Origin: Cytobacillus oceanisediminis
GTDB taxonomy: Bacteria > Bacillota > Bacilli > Bacillales > Cytobacillaceae
Assembly (NCBI RefSeq): GCF_022811925.1
Contig: NZ_CP065511.1
Location: 861,501-925,500, forward strand
Reading direction: 5' to 3'
DNA length: 64,000 nucleotides
Of this stretch, positions 26,373 to 35,662 are shown in pieces (position 1 is the stretch's first letter; every line of letters begins with the position of its first letter). The position numbers were made by a program, and so were the translations under genes. The notes below the pieces were generated by a model, which searched no databases, was not told the origin of the DNA, and saw nothing but the letters and a program-made list of their open reading frames with translations.

Positions 26373-26463
26373 GGTGGTGAAAAGAGAGAAACGATGGGAA
26401 CTTAACTGAGTTCTTTTTAAAATCTATCATTCTCTTAAAAAAATTCTTCAGGAGGTTTTATTC

Positions 26464-27504
26464 ATGATAACTTCTAAAGCGCGGGCCGTTGACGGTCCGG
26501 ACAAGCCGTTTAGAGTGGCTGAAATTAAAAGGCGCGATCTGGATTTGCATGATGTACTGATTGAAATTAAATATGCTGGCATTTGCCATTCTGACATTCA
26601 TACTGCTCATGGGGAGTGGGGTCCTGTGAACTATCCGCTCGTACCCGGGCATGAGATTGCAGGAATTGTTGCGGAAGTAGGAGCTGAGGTTACAAAGTAC
26701 AAGGTCGGTGACCGGGTTGGGGTCGGATGTATGGTTGACTCCTGCGGAGAATGTGATAACTGCCGTAAAGGAGAAGAACAATACTGCTTCAAGGGAAATA
26801 TTCAAACCTACGCAGGTGTTGACAAATACGGTGAACCAACTCAAGGCGGGTATTCTACGCACATTGTAGTACAGGAAGAATTCGTACTCAGAATTCCTGA
26901 TAGCATTGGGCTTGACGCTGCAGCACCACTGCTTTGCGCGGGCATTACTACTTATTCGCCGCTAAATCATTGGGAAGCTGGGCCGGGAAAGAAAGTAGCG
27001 GTTGTCGGTATGGGCGGCCTTGGCCATATGGCTGTCAAAATTGCACATGCCATGGGTGCAGAAGTAACAGTCATTTCGCAAACATTGAATAAAAAAGAAG
27101 ACGGCCTGCAATTCGGAGCAGATCATTACTTTGCCACAAACGACCCGGAAACTTTCAAAAAACTTGCCGGAACGTTTGACTTAATTATTAACACGGTAAG
27201 TGCAAAGATCGACATAGATGCTTACTTCTCACTGCTCACGCTTGACGGAACATTGGTTAACGTTGGTGCTCCAGCAGAGCCATTGTCAGTCAATGTGTTC
27301 TCACTCATAGGCCATCGCCGTTCCTTTGCGGGTTCTATGATTGGAGGCATCCGTGAGACGCAGGAAATGCTGGATTTCTGTGCAAAACATAACATCGCTC
27401 CAAAGATTGAAGTCATTACAGCTGATCAAATAGATGAAGCTTACGAACGAGTTTTAGCTTCAGATGTGAAGTATCGATTTGTGATTGATATCAGCACAAT
27501 GTGA
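26464..27504 (+). CDS. adhA: Zinc-dependent alcohol dehydrogenase (AdhA/CAD type)
   Basis: 346 residues. Catalytic zinc ligands in [14 protein letters not shown] and VPGHEIAG; structural zinc lobe [18 protein letters not shown](P) Rossmann motif [18 protein letters not shown]. Substrate group is the cinnamyl-alcohol-dehydrogenase-like NADPH enzymes that reduce aldehydes. With the divergent AdhR-like regulator it is expected to respond to reactive aldehydes such as formaldehyde or methylglyoxal. AGGAGG ribosome site; strong terminator downstream. Confidence 0.93.
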   Translation: MITSKARAVDGPDKPFRVAEIKRRDLDLHDVLIEIKYAGICHSDIHTAHGEWGPVNYPLVPGHEIAGIVAEVGAEVTKYKVGDRVGVGCMVDSCGECDNCRKGEEQYCFKGNIQTYAGVDKYGEPTQGGYSTHIVVQEEFVLRIPDSIGLDAAAPLLCAGITTYSPLNHWEAGPGKKVAVVGMGGLGHMAVKIAHAMGAEVTVISQTLNKKEDGLQFGADHYFATNDPETFKKLAGTFDLIINTVSAKIDIDAYFSLLTLDGTLVNVGAPAEPLSVNVFSLIGHRRSFAGSMIGGIRETQEMLDFCAKHNIAPKIEVITADQIDEAYERVLASDVKYRFVIDISTM

Positions 27505-27533
27505 TATGTGAATGATAAGTTAATCATTGTAAG

Positions 27534-27571
27534 GTGTCTTGAAAGGCTGGCTTTCAAGACACTTTTTTTTC
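27534..27571 (+). terminator. Intrinsic terminator of adhA
   Basis: Perfect 12-bp stem GTGTCTTGAAAG/CTTTCAAGACAC, 5-nt loop, eight T. Confidence 0.95.
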
Positions 27572-27596
27572 GAATGATCGTACAAAAATAGCTTAT

Positions 27597-27700
27597 AGTA
27601 TTGAAGCCATTCTCCAATACTCCCCAGGCAAATCATTGCAGCCCCAAAGTACAGATAGATTCCATATGAATAAAGTGCTGACGAAAAGCAGGTCAAAGTT
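27597..27700 (-). pseudogene. Remnant of a second YthQ-like permease (C-terminal end)
   Basis: The stretch containing TACAGATAGATTCCATATG and AGTGCTGACGAAAAGCAGG closely parallels 18777-18880, the 3' end of the YthQ-like gene (TACAGATAGATTCCATATGG and TGTGCTGACAAAATGAAGG). Same minus-strand orientation, with indels and no surviving open frame. It is a decayed paralogue or duplicated fragment. Confidence 0.75.
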
Positions 27701-27844
27701 TTGCTGTTCTTTTTATTTACAAGTCTTTTTAATTAGATCCTGAATCTATGAAAATGAGAATCTTTTTAACGCCTAATTCAAGAACCTAACCAGTTCATCA
27801 ATGAAAAATTAATCGATATTTGTAAAATGGTTTTTACTAAAGCC

Positions 27845-27870
27845 TTACATATATTTAATATTCATTTAAG
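27845..27870 (+). promoter_or_regulatory. Possible PhoP box upstream of phoX
   Basis: TTACAT, TTAATA and TTTAAG spaced at exactly 10 nt, a loose fit to the Bacillus PhoP direct repeat (TTAACA with about 5-nt gaps). It lies about 85 nt before the PhoX start. Weak on sequence alone. Confidence 0.3.
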
Positions 27871-27952
27871 AATAATCTGATAACTTATGAATAGTGGACA
27901 CGGCAGCAAAGGATCATAAGTCATCCAATTATTTATCAGGAGGCGGATTAGA

Positions 27953-29395
27953 TTGAGCAATAGCGGCATGAACAGGCGGGACTTTTTAAAAGCTGGAGGA
28001 GCAGGTACGTTAGCAGTTGCATTAGGAGCGTCGGGTGTCTATTCTTTAGGCGGCATAACAAAGACATTGGCTGCAGCACCAGGGAACAATCCAACTAGTG
28101 GTTTTGGCGGATATGGCCCATTAGTAAAAGATCCAAACGGAATATTAGATCTTCCTAAAGGGTTCCATTACAAAATTATATCCAAAACGGGCGATAAAAT
28201 GTCAAACGGTGACCTCGTGCCTGCAATGCTTGATGGAATGGCTGCTTATAGAGGCGAGAAAAACACGACCATTCTTGTACGCAATCATGAAAACAGCACA
28301 AATTCTCAATACCCTGTAAACGGAAAAAATCCTTGGAGCAAAGGTGCTGCGGGAGGTACAACCACAATAGTCGTTGGTTCGAACAGAGAGGTTATTCAGG
28401 AGTATGTGACAAGTTCTGGTACAATCCGCAACTGTGCCGGCGGCTCCACAACCTGGGGGACTTGGTTAACATGTGAAGAGACACGGGAATTGGGACATGG
28501 CTTTGTTTTTGAAGTCAATCCGCTTGATCCGGAAAACGAAATGTCGAAAACCCCAATCCGTGATATGGGTTACTTCTCTCATGAAGCCTGTGCAGTCGAT
28601 CCTGCGACAGGGATATGGTATCTGACAGAAGATGCGAGTCCAAGCTTCCTATATCGGTTTACTCCAAATGACCGTACCCAGACTCTCGGCTCCCTTCAAA
28701 AAGGAGGAAAATTGGAGGCATTGGCAATCGATGAACTTCCGGCATCTAAAGCAAGTTCGTTTGAAAAAGGACAAAAATTTGGCGTCGTGTGGAAGGAAAT
28801 CAATCCTGAACGCGCACAGCAGGATGCCAAAGACAAAGGCTGTATTCAGTTTAGCCGCTTAGAAGGTGCGTTCTTTTCTGCTGGTGTGTTCTGGTTTGAC
28901 GATACGAGTGCCGGGGATGGCAGACTTGGCCGTGTTTACCGCTACTTTCCTGCTACAAATACATTAGAACTTTTTTATGAATCCACTGATAAAAACGATT
29001 TGGAAATGCCAGACAATATTTGTATGAGTCCCTGGGGTGACCTTTGGATTGCTGAAGATGGCGGCGGGAATGACAGAATCATTGGCCTGACACCTGAGGG
29101 AAATGTGTATACCTTTGCTGAGAACACATTGAATGGCTCTGAATTTGCCGGACCGGCATTCTCCCCTGATGGAAATACGTTCTTTGTAAATATTCAAACC
29201 CCAGGTATCACATTTGCGATTTGGGGACCATTTGCAAGGCGAAACTCTGCCCGCCAAAGAGCCATGGGACATGCTGCTCCGCCTGCCGGCCTCGGCCCGA
29301 TTGTGTCCGGCAAAGTCGCATCACTTGCCGAAGAGCAAGGAATGAGCATCCTGGAAGCAGCTGCATTAGAGCGTCATGGAATGCCTATTCTATAA
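27953..29395 (+). CDS. phoX: PhoX-type alkaline phosphatase (DUF839), Tat-exported
   Basis: 480 residues. Twin-arginine signal peptide NRRDFLKAGGAGTLAVALGA at about residues 7-26. The body matches PhoX (DUF839): KGFHYKIISKTGDKMSNGDL, VRNHENS, GTWLTCEET, SHEACAVDP, DNICMSPWGDLWIAEDGGG. These beta-propeller enzymes need Ca and Fe and release phosphate from esters outside the cell. TTG 27953 has AGGAGGCGG 6 nt before it; ATG 27968 is the alternative. A tatA gene follows, consistent with a dedicated export unit. Confidence 0.92.
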   Translation: MSNSGMNRRDFLKAGGAGTLAVALGASGVYSLGGITKTLAAAPGNNPTSGFGGYGPLVKDPNGILDLPKGFHYKIISKTGDKMSNGDLVPAMLDGMAAYRGEKNTTILVRNHENSTNSQYPVNGKNPWSKGAAGGTTTIVVGSNREVIQEYVTSSGTIRNCAGGSTTWGTWLTCEETRELGHGFVFEVNPLDPENEMSKTPIRDMGYFSHEACAVDPATGIWYLTEDASPSFLYRFTPNDRTQTLGSLQKGGKLEALAIDELPASKASSFEKGQKFGVVWKEINPERAQQDAKDKGCIQFSRLEGAFFSAGVFWFDDTSAGDGRLGRVYRYFPATNTLELFYESTDKNDLEMPDNICMSPWGDLWIAEDGGGNDRIIGLTPEGNVYTFAENTLNGSEFAGPAFSPDGNTFFVNIQTPGITFAIWGPFARRNSARQRAMGHAAPPAGLGPIVSGKVASLAEEQGMSILEAAALERHGMPIL

Positions 29396-29467
29396 CTGCT
29401 AAATTTATATGAATTTTAATGGAAATTTTCTGGATGGTAAATGCCATCCAGATTACGGAGGTGCAGG

Positions 29468-29704
29468 ATGCTGCAGAATATCGGGATACCCGGGCTCATT
29501 TTAATCCTGGTGATTGCGTTAATTATTTTTGGACCTTCAAAGCTTCCGGAAATTGGACGAGCTTTTGGCAATACGTTGAAGGAATTCAAGAGAGCGACCC
29601 GTGACTTAGTAAATGGTGCTGAAGAGAATGAAGAAACAAAAAATGTGAAAGAGAAAACCTATCTAAAGGCAGTAGAGACAAAGGAAAGCAAGACTGTGAA
29701 TTAA
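29468..29704 (+). CDS. tatA: Twin-arginine translocase subunit TatA
   Basis: 78 residues. One N-terminal membrane helix ([18 protein letters not shown]), the hinge [14 protein letters not shown], an amphipathic helix and a charged tail. ATG 29468 has GGAGGTG upstream. It lies 72 nt after phoX, the arrangement of B. subtilis phoD-tatAd, but no tatC follows. TatA would therefore pair with a TatC encoded elsewhere. Confidence 0.95.
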   Translation: MLQNIGIPGLILILVIALIIFGPSKLPEIGRAFGNTLKEFKRATRDLVNGAEENEETKNVKEKTYLKAVETKESKTVN

Positions 29705-29831
29705 AGTCTGCTATTTACCGGAATTCTCGCTTTTTTAAAAGAACAGGGAGGGGGATAGAGTCATCTTCCTCCCTGTTTATGAAATGAATTGAAAAATTTC
29801 AACCTGTGCCCAATAGAAAGGGAGTTCTTTA

Positions 29832-29984
29832 ATGACTGCCACTAGTCCACTCAAATTAACGGAAGAAAGCAAGGAGAATTCAGTAAAAGAGATTCATTGC
29901 AATAAGTGCTTCACCTGCCGTCTTTGCTCCAAACCAGGAAAGAAGATAGCAAAAGTAATGGAGGCTGTCCCAGAAGATCGTTAA
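29832..29984 (+). CDS. Small cysteine-rich protein (50 residues)
   Basis: Short frame with a good ribosome site (GGGAG, 8 nt before ATG). The centre reads HCNKCFTCRLCSKPGKK, four Cys in a CxxCxxCxxC pattern suited to a metal or Fe-S cluster, surrounded by charged residues. Its last codons run into the 5' arm of the downstream terminator. No family recognised. It is on the same strand as phoX and tatA but 127 nt away, so a link is unproven. It could be a chance frame. Confidence 0.45.
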   Translation: MTATSPLKLTEESKENSVKEIHCNKCFTCRLCSKPGKKIAKVMEAVPEDR

Positions 29985-30020
29985 GTTACGGTCTTTTATG
30001 GACAGCCTTTAATTTTTTTT
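29963..30020 (+). terminator. Intrinsic terminator
   Basis: GGCTGTCC (29963-29970) pairs with GGACAGCC (30000-30007), with an inner AAGATC/GGTCTT-like stem, then TTTAATTTTTTTT. Confidence 0.8.
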
Positions 30021-30530
30021 AAAGACCTATACGATATGTAATCAAAATCATTTCAATATTCGATGGAGAAACTTAGTTTTAGTCAGTTTTCTGGCAGTAT
30101 GAAAAAAAGAAAAGGCAGGACTTATTTAACTTCCCTTAGTCTCTTCCCTTCAAGTATCTCTTAACTGCCTTCTTCACAAACTCCATATAGGCCAGGAACA
30201 AGTTTTACATTGGCTATCAGAGAGTGCGACATACTCTTGAAGGTGCGATTCAATGCCCTTCCAATAGAGGATTAGACCGGATTTTATATCCCAATTTCTC
30301 TAAAATAGGGGCATCTCTTTCATAAATATGGTCGTGCTGGCAGTGGTATTCACCAAAGTTGGGGTACTTTTTACTCAGCTGACCAGCTCCCTTTACAAGT
30401 TGTATCAATCAAAAAAAATAGTAAATTACGAATGGCTTCACCGTAAATTTAATTCTGCAATTATATACTATAAGCCGCTTAATCCTAAGATGTATATTTA
30501 TGTGAGAATACCCTGAAAGGAGTTTTCTTC
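30021..30530. other. Gene-free region before lysE
   Basis: No supported gene. A minus-strand frame of about 53 codons (roughly 30250-30411) reads QLSKKYPNFGEYHCQHDHIY and RDAPILEKLGYKI, protein-like but with no ribosome site. A plus-strand frame at 30328-30516 has no start signal. Either could be a remnant. Confidence 0.35.
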
Positions 30531-31106
30531 ATGAATATTACATCTTTTTTAGTATATTGTTTTATTGTTACGTTTACGCCAGGCCCGACGAATATCGTCA
30601 TATTATCCACTGTCCATAATATTGGGACGAAAAAGGCGATGGAATATACGTATGGAGCAACGATTGCTTTTGGCCTGCTGCTTATGATTTCAGCTATGCT
30701 GAATACGATCCTTATGGAGGTCATACCAAAAATATTAATCGTTATGCAGTTAATCGGAAGCTTTTATATATTCTATCTCGCTTATCAAATATTCAAAGCG
30801 GATACTTCAAAGCCAGCTGTAAACCAAAATGGCACCTTTATGTCGGGCTTCCTGATGCAGTTTTTAAATCCAAAGGTCGTTTTATTTACAATGACTGTCA
30901 TTCCCAGCTTCATCATGCCGTATTATACGGAAGTGCCGGCTGTGACACTGAGTGTTCTCGCCATCACGTTTATTGGATTTTTAGCATTTATTACATGGGT
31001 TCTTTTCGGTACCATTTTCAAGGCGTTTTTACAGAAGCATGATAAGATTGTAAATATAGTAATGGCCATATTTTTAGCTTATTCCGGCTTGATGATCTGG
31101 ATGTAG
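30531..31106 (+). CDS. LysE family translocator
   Basis: 191 residues with about six membrane segments. Family opening FTPGPTNIVILSTV (about 16-29) and the FLMQFLNPKVVLFTMTVIP block are diagnostic of LysE/RhtB exporters of amino acids. AAAGGAG ribosome site. An AraC-type regulator gene starts 24 nt downstream, so export is probably controlled by that protein. Substrate unknown. Confidence 0.9.
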   Translation: MNITSFLVYCFIVTFTPGPTNIVILSTVHNIGTKKAMEYTYGATIAFGLLLMISAMLNTILMEVIPKILIVMQLIGSFYIFYLAYQIFKADTSKPAVNQNGTFMSGFLMQFLNPKVVLFTMTVIPSFIMPYYTEVPAVTLSVLAITFIGFLAFITWVLFGTIFKAFLQKHDKIVNIVMAIFLAYSGLMIWM

Positions 31107-31130
31107 GTATGCTGTTAAGGGGTGAGTCCA

Positions 31131-31907
31131 ATGGACAAATTTATCTATAAAAAATCGACAGGGATTACTGCGTTGTCAGCAAGTATTTCTGAATTTGCGT
31201 ATAAAAAGCATGCTCACGCGGAATATGCAATAGGTGTTACGCTGCGCGGCATTCAGCACTATACCCTGGATGGCGGTCTGCAATTATCCTATCCCAATGG
31301 CGTTATGCTTTTTAATCCGGAACAGGCACATGACGGAATGGCGCATGATGAGACCGGTCTTGACTATGTGATGTTATATATTGACCCCCAGCTGATTTCA
31401 GAGGTCAGCGGGACAAAGGATATCGTCCGTTTTTCAAATCCCGTTGTGTATGATGATCGGCTTGAACAAAAAATATTGAGTCTTTCTCATGCCATATTAA
31501 GCGAAAAAGATGAAGCATTATGCAGTGAATTGCTTTTATCCCTCACAGATCATCTCATTCATACTAAACTTTCATCATATGATAAGAAAGATAATGCTCT
31601 AATTAGAAAAGCGAAGGATATGGTTCATGCAAGCTTGGGGAATGTGCTTAAACTGGACGACATATGTAAAGAGCTGAATCTATCAAAATTCCAGTTCATC
31701 AGATTATTTAAGGCTCATACTGGAATATCACCGTACCAGTATTTTCTTAACTGCAAGATCGAACGCGCCAAGCAGGTAATAGAAAAGAATAAAGACATCT
31801 ATGCAGCCGTTACTGAATGTGGTTTTGTTGATTTAACTCACTTAAATAAGCATTTTAAAAGCGTTTATGGGACGACAGCATTTGAATATATGTCACATTT
31901 AAATTGA
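31131..31907 (+). CDS. AraC family transcriptional regulator
   Basis: 258 residues. An N-terminal cupin ligand domain (KKHAHAEYAIGVTLRG, MLFNPEQAHDGMAHDE) is followed by two C-terminal helix-turn-helix units (LDDICKELNLSKFQFIRLFK and AAVTECGFVDLTHLNKHFKS). ATG 31131 sits behind AAGGGGTGAG; a GTG three codons upstream is less suited. Cupin-AraC plus LysE is a common regulator-exporter pairing. Confidence 0.9.
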   Translation: MDKFIYKKSTGITALSASISEFAYKKHAHAEYAIGVTLRGIQHYTLDGGLQLSYPNGVMLFNPEQAHDGMAHDETGLDYVMLYIDPQLISEVSGTKDIVRFSNPVVYDDRLEQKILSLSHAILSEKDEALCSELLLSLTDHLIHTKLSSYDKKDNALIRKAKDMVHASLGNVLKLDDICKELNLSKFQFIRLFKAHTGISPYQYFLNCKIERAKQVIEKNKDIYAAVTECGFVDLTHLNKHFKSVYGTTAFEYMSHLN

Positions 31908-31932
31908 GGTTGAAATTTTAGGAGGCGAAGCT

Positions 31933-32898
31933 TTGAATATTATTTTCTTTGAAAGAAAGTTTCCAAGTGCGAATATGGTTCTGATCAAGGATGAACTTCC
32001 AATCCTTATTGATACTGGATTTGGAAGTGATATCAAAGAAACTGAGCAATTAATGAAAGAAGCAGGTGTTTCACCGGAAGAAATACAACTTATTGTAAAC
32101 ACGCACTATCATAGCGACCATGTGGGAGGCAATTTTCATTTTCAAAAAAATTATGATGTTAGGATTGCTGCTCATAGATGGGAAGCGGAATTAATTAACT
32201 CCTGTGATCCCGAAGCCTGCAGTGCAGAATGGCTGGATCAGCCTGTAGAACCTTATCGAGTCGATACTAAACTTTCAGATAAAGATGAAATTCAGACAGG
32301 AAGCAGAACCTTTAAAGTCCTGCATACACCTGGACATACTTTAGGGCATATTTCTTTGTATGGACCTGAAGAAGAGGTATTAATTTGCGGGGATCTTTTT
32401 CACCAAAATGATATCGGATGGTTGAATATCTTTCGGGAGGGTGTTTCATCAATCCAGCGATCGATGGAAAGTCTGGAACGGCTGTCGGGACTCCGGATCG
32501 GGCAGGCCTATTCAGGACATGGGCCTCAAATCGAGAATCCTCTGGCTGCCATTGATACAGCAAAGAGACGGTTTGAAAAGTGGCTTAAGGCACCAGAAAA
32601 AGTGTCATGGCATGCCTGCAAGCGGATTTTTTCATTCACCTTAATCATGAAAGATGGATTGGCCAAAGAAGAGATCAGCGACTACCTGCTAAAGTGCGGA
32701 TGGTTCCAGGATTTTGCGCGCTATTCTTTCCAGCTGCAGCCTGAAGAATTTATTCCAGTCCTGCTCGATGAAATGATTCGTTCCGGAGCAGCAAGCTGGC
32801 ACAATAATCATTTGGTCGCCAACACCCCATACCAGGCACCGCAAAAGGAATGGGTGAATAAGGATATAAAGCCAAAAGATTGGAAATTCGATACATAA
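31933..32898 (+). CDS. MBL-fold metallo-hydrolase
   Basis: 321 residues. Zinc motif NTHYHSDHVGG (H-x-H-x-D-H), a later HTPGHTLGH, and the metal-bridging Asp in ICGDLFH. SGHGP carries the fifth ligand. The C-terminal about 90 residues form a winged-helix-like tail as in LACTB2-type hydrolases. TTG start with AGGAGG 8 nt upstream. It follows the AraC gene after 25 nt. Confidence 0.88.
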   Translation: MNIIFFERKFPSANMVLIKDELPILIDTGFGSDIKETEQLMKEAGVSPEEIQLIVNTHYHSDHVGGNFHFQKNYDVRIAAHRWEAELINSCDPEACSAEWLDQPVEPYRVDTKLSDKDEIQTGSRTFKVLHTPGHTLGHISLYGPEEEVLICGDLFHQNDIGWLNIFREGVSSIQRSMESLERLSGLRIGQAYSGHGPQIENPLAAIDTAKRRFEKWLKAPEKVSWHACKRIFSFTLIMKDGLAKEEISDYLLKCGWFQDFARYSFQLQPEEFIPVLLDEMIRSGAASWHNNHLVANTPYQAPQKEWVNKDIKPKDWKFDT

Positions 32899-33001
32899 AC
32901 AGCAAGTGGAAACTGGGCTAATAAGTTGAATACCATCTTCAATTATTGTAATATTCAGTGATTAATTGATATATTGTTTAACTTTCGGGAGGGAGCTTTT
33001 T

Positions 33002-33382
33002 ATGCCATTAAAAGTTGGGGACATGATTACATTTGAACGGACTTTTACAAAAAGGGATGTTGAATTATTTACAGAAATATCAGGTGATGAAGGAATTCAC
33101 CATATAACCCCGGATGAACAGGGGAGGCTTGTAGTCCAAGGATTATTAACGGCCACTCTGCCAACCAAAGTGGGCGGAGACGCAAACGTGTTGGCCCGTA
33201 CGATGAATTTTTAGTTTTTGAGACCTGTCTTTACAGGAGATACAATCATATGTGAAGTAACGATCGATAAATATGAAGAGCAAGATCATAATAGAATGGC
33301 CATTGCCGCCTCTTTCCTTTGTACGAACCAGAATGAGAAACAAGTACTAAGAGGGAATTTTGCGGGTGTGATATTATCTTAA
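33002..33382 (+). pseudogene. MaoC-like (hotdog) protein interrupted by TAG
   Basis: Frame from ATG 33002 (GGGAGGG upstream) reads LKVGDMITFERTFTKRDVEL then FTEISGDEGIHHI, the MaoC/hotdog pattern. It meets TAG at 33212-33214 and continues in the same frame as FLRPVFTGDTIICEVTI to TAA 33380-33382. The join fits the family block xFxFLRPVFTGD, so a GAG-to-TAG type change is likely. The whole gene would be about 126 codons. Confidence 0.85.
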
Positions 33383-33400
33383 ATGGTGCATATATTGAGC

Positions 33401-33430
33401 AGCTGCCGAGTAAGGCAGCTTTTTCTTTTT
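33401..33430 (+). terminator. Intrinsic terminator (AGCTGCC/GGCAGCT)
   Basis: Perfect 7-bp stem, 6-nt loop, then TTTTTCTTTTT. Confidence 0.88.
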
Positions 33431-33510
33431 GTGCTAAACAATATTAATATTGCAAAATATGGAACTTCTGAAAATGGATTTCGTAATAGTATTAAAGAAG
33501 GGGGGATTAC

Positions 33511-34371
33511 ATGGTCTGGTTACTCCTGCTTGCAGTGGTTATTTGGTTTATTTTATTTTTGCGCAAAAAGCTCTCATTTAAATTTGGTTTATCTCCAAAA
33601 TCATTAGACATAAAACCAATTAAAGGGTTGAAAAAGTTAAGTGATCACCTGGAGAAGTCCCTTAGTAAAAGTTATATGGGAAACGTAGAAGAGAGGGTAA
33701 TGAAAGAAATTAAGCTAAAAGAAAATGAGTAAAGCTGGCGTCTGCTGGATTTAAAACGCTACTTTATTTTGACTTCTCTTTTAAAAGAGTCACTTATGTT
33801 CAGCGAAAAAGTCGATGATCTGTGGCATCAGATGCTCATGTTTACCCGTGAGTATGATGACTTTTCAAAAGAATATTTAGGAAGCACTCTTCGTCACAGT
33901 CCAAATCTAAAAAAGTCGCCTGAACCTGATTTGCGCGGATTTTTTGATTGGGTGTATGGTGAGCTCTTTTTCATAAGAAAGGAAAATATCCATCTTTATA
34001 AGGGATTTTACAGATTCCCTGTACCTCCAAATATAATTGATGAGTTTAAGTGTTTGCCGGAAAATGAACTAATAGAGCTCTATTTTAAGAGTGATAGCCA
34101 ATATATGGCTACTGTGCTCTCGCTCATTTCTGTCATGAAAAAAACAGCAAAGAAAGTAAAAAATTACGAAAAAGACGCCATACAAGAAATGATGAGAAAA
34201 AGAAAAAATCAGCAAAACTATAACGCAATGCTCGTTCCTTTTTTATCTGTGTCGTATTTTCATTATGATGATTTTTCCGGTTACATGAAAATCAGCAGCA
34301 AGATTTCATCAAGCTGTACAAGCTGCGGGTCGGGCAGCTCCTGCTCAAGCTGCGGCGGGGGTGGAGATTAA
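33511..34371 (+). pseudogene. Glycine-rich-domain-like protein interrupted by TAA
   Basis: From ATG 33511 (AAGGGGGG site) there is a membrane segment (WLLLLAVVIWFILFL) and a basic stretch to TAA at 33730-33732. The same frame continues without another stop: SWRLLDLKRYFILTSLLKES, then VDDLWHQMLMFTREYDDFSK and a Cys/Gly/Ser tail (CTSCGSGSSCSSCGGGGD) to 34371. VDxxWHxxxxFTxxYxxF resembles the glycine-rich-domain/DUF1399 pattern (low confidence). The second half has no ribosome site of its own, so one gene of about 286 codons broken by a nonsense codon is the simplest reading. Confidence 0.7.
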
Positions 34372-34378
34372 TAAAGAA

Positions 34379-34411
34379 GAGCCGAGCTGGTCGAAAAAGC
34401 CAGCTCGGCTC
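34379..34411. terminator. Bidirectional hairpin
   Basis: Perfect 12-bp stem GAGCCGAGCTGG/CCAGCTCGGCTC with a 9-nt loop between convergent genes. The T-richer flank (CTTCTTTATT) is on the minus strand. Confidence 0.7.
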
Positions 34412-34467
34412 AGCAGCCGGTAAGACATTGACGGGGGGAACACCCCTCACACAAATGAGGGTATAAC

Positions 34468-35472
34468 TTATTTATCTTTTGCAAGTTCTTTTCTATTGGG
34501 AGCAAGTGGCTGCTGTTCTAACCACTTGTTTTTCACCATAATACCGAACCATTTTCTGGTGATTCCCAAGGTTTTTAGAATGGCTTTTTCATAAGCTAAG
34601 GCCAGGTCTGTTCGCATGGCTCCAGCTAGACCTGTCCCGTAATATACTTGTGCAGTTTGAGCCAGGAAACCCATATGATACAACATTAATTTATCAGAAA
34701 AAGGAGAGTCTTTTGACGTTGTAATCTCTGATTCCCACGACATTGGGACTGGCAAATTATCTTTGTGCAAAATTTTTGAAAGAGCCTGCAGGTTTTCATC
34801 GGCAGTTTTTTCTAATTCCTCAAAAAACTTTCTTACTTCTTTTAATTCTGTGACTTGACTGAATCCGATTGAAAGAGCTTTTGCCATAATGCCCTTTTTA
34901 ATGTTAAGAGAAATACTGATTATTTCTGTGGAAGATAAAAGTCTCCCTTTTCCGAAAAATCCATCAGTAAAATCTGTTGCAGTAATAAGTTCAGGGCTCT
35001 CGTTAGGATAAAAATAGGGATCTCTTTGAAAAACTCCTTTCTTCAGCAGCAGCTCAATGGTTAAATCGTACATGCCTTTTGCGTCATCAACACACGAGTT
35101 GTAAAACTCCCGTATGTCCTTTCTGACTGAAACACATAAAGCGGTTGTATGACCCAACAAACCATGTATAGTCATAATATGTAAATAATTCAGGCAGAAT
35201 GTGTCTGAAAACAATCTCCCTGCACCTTTATTGAGGTCGGACACTGTAAACCCAATGGGAACTGGAAATCCATCCTTCTCAATGAAGGAAACAAGCTGCT
35301 TCTTTTGCTTTTCCCCTGTCTTAATAGCTATATCAAAAACTTGTTTTATTTCTTCGTCTTCTATAATGGAGATCATATACCTATTTACGATTTCGGTCAT
35401 TGTTCCGTTTACATACTCCCCCCATAGTGTTCCTATTTCGGAAGATGTAAGCTTTAAATTTTCATTTTCCAA
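34468..35472 (-). CDS. DUF3231 family protein
   Basis: 334 residues built of two similar four-helix halves (about 1-165 and 175-325), each beginning with a LTSSEIGTLWGEY/LSSTEIISISLN type helix. This doubled DUF3231 arrangement is common in Bacillaceae and is structurally related to spore-coat CotF/ferritin-like helical bundles. Function is unknown; a spore or surface role is only inferred. GAGGTGAG-type site upstream of ATG. Confidence 0.85.
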   Translation of the reverse strand: MENENLKLTSSEIGTLWGEYVNGTMTEIVNRYMISIIEDEEIKQVFDIAIKTGEKQKKQLVSFIEKDGFPVPIGFTVSDLNKGAGRLFSDTFCLNYLHIMTIHGLLGHTTALCVSVRKDIREFYNSCVDDAKGMYDLTIELLLKKGVFQRDPYFYPNESPELITATDFTDGFFGKGRLLSSTEIISISLNIKKGIMAKALSIGFSQVTELKEVRKFFEELEKTADENLQALSKILHKDNLPVPMSWESEITTSKDSPFSDKLMLYHMGFLAQTAQVYYGTGLAGAMRTDLALAYEKAILKTLGITRKWFGIMVKNKWLEQQPLAPNRKELAKDK

Positions 35473-35605
35473 TTGTTCTCACCTCTTTAGTATTTTTTAC
35501 TAATACAGAATTAGGTATACATTTCTTTGGGATTAAACCTTTAGAGTAATTATGCAGGTTCTTTCTTGGTGCTTGATGCCGCGATTGATAAGGCACCTCC
35601 ATTAG

Positions 35606-35656
35606 GCAACCATAAAGTTGCCTGTGTTGACAAGTAACCGTATGGTTGCTTATAAT
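35606..35656 (+). promoter_or_regulatory. Promoter and operator of the ArsR-type gene
   Basis: -35 TTGACA (35627-35632), 18-nt spacer, -10 TATAAT (35651-35656). An inverted repeat GCAACCATA (35606-35614) / TATGGTTGC (35641-35649) brackets the -35 box and abuts the -10, a likely autorepressor site. The predicted start of transcription falls on or next to the ATG at 35663. Confidence 0.8.
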
Positions 35657-35662
35657 CAATAT

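Noticed and set aside
30328..30516. 62-codon plus-strand frame before lysE
   Set aside because: No ribosome site and no protein-like pattern; ends at the lysE leader.
33212..33214. Pyrrolysine reading of the TAG in the MaoC-like gene
   Set aside because: No pylT/pylS-type context, the residue expected there is ordinary, and an adjacent gene carries a TAA nonsense codon; a simple pseudogene is more likely.
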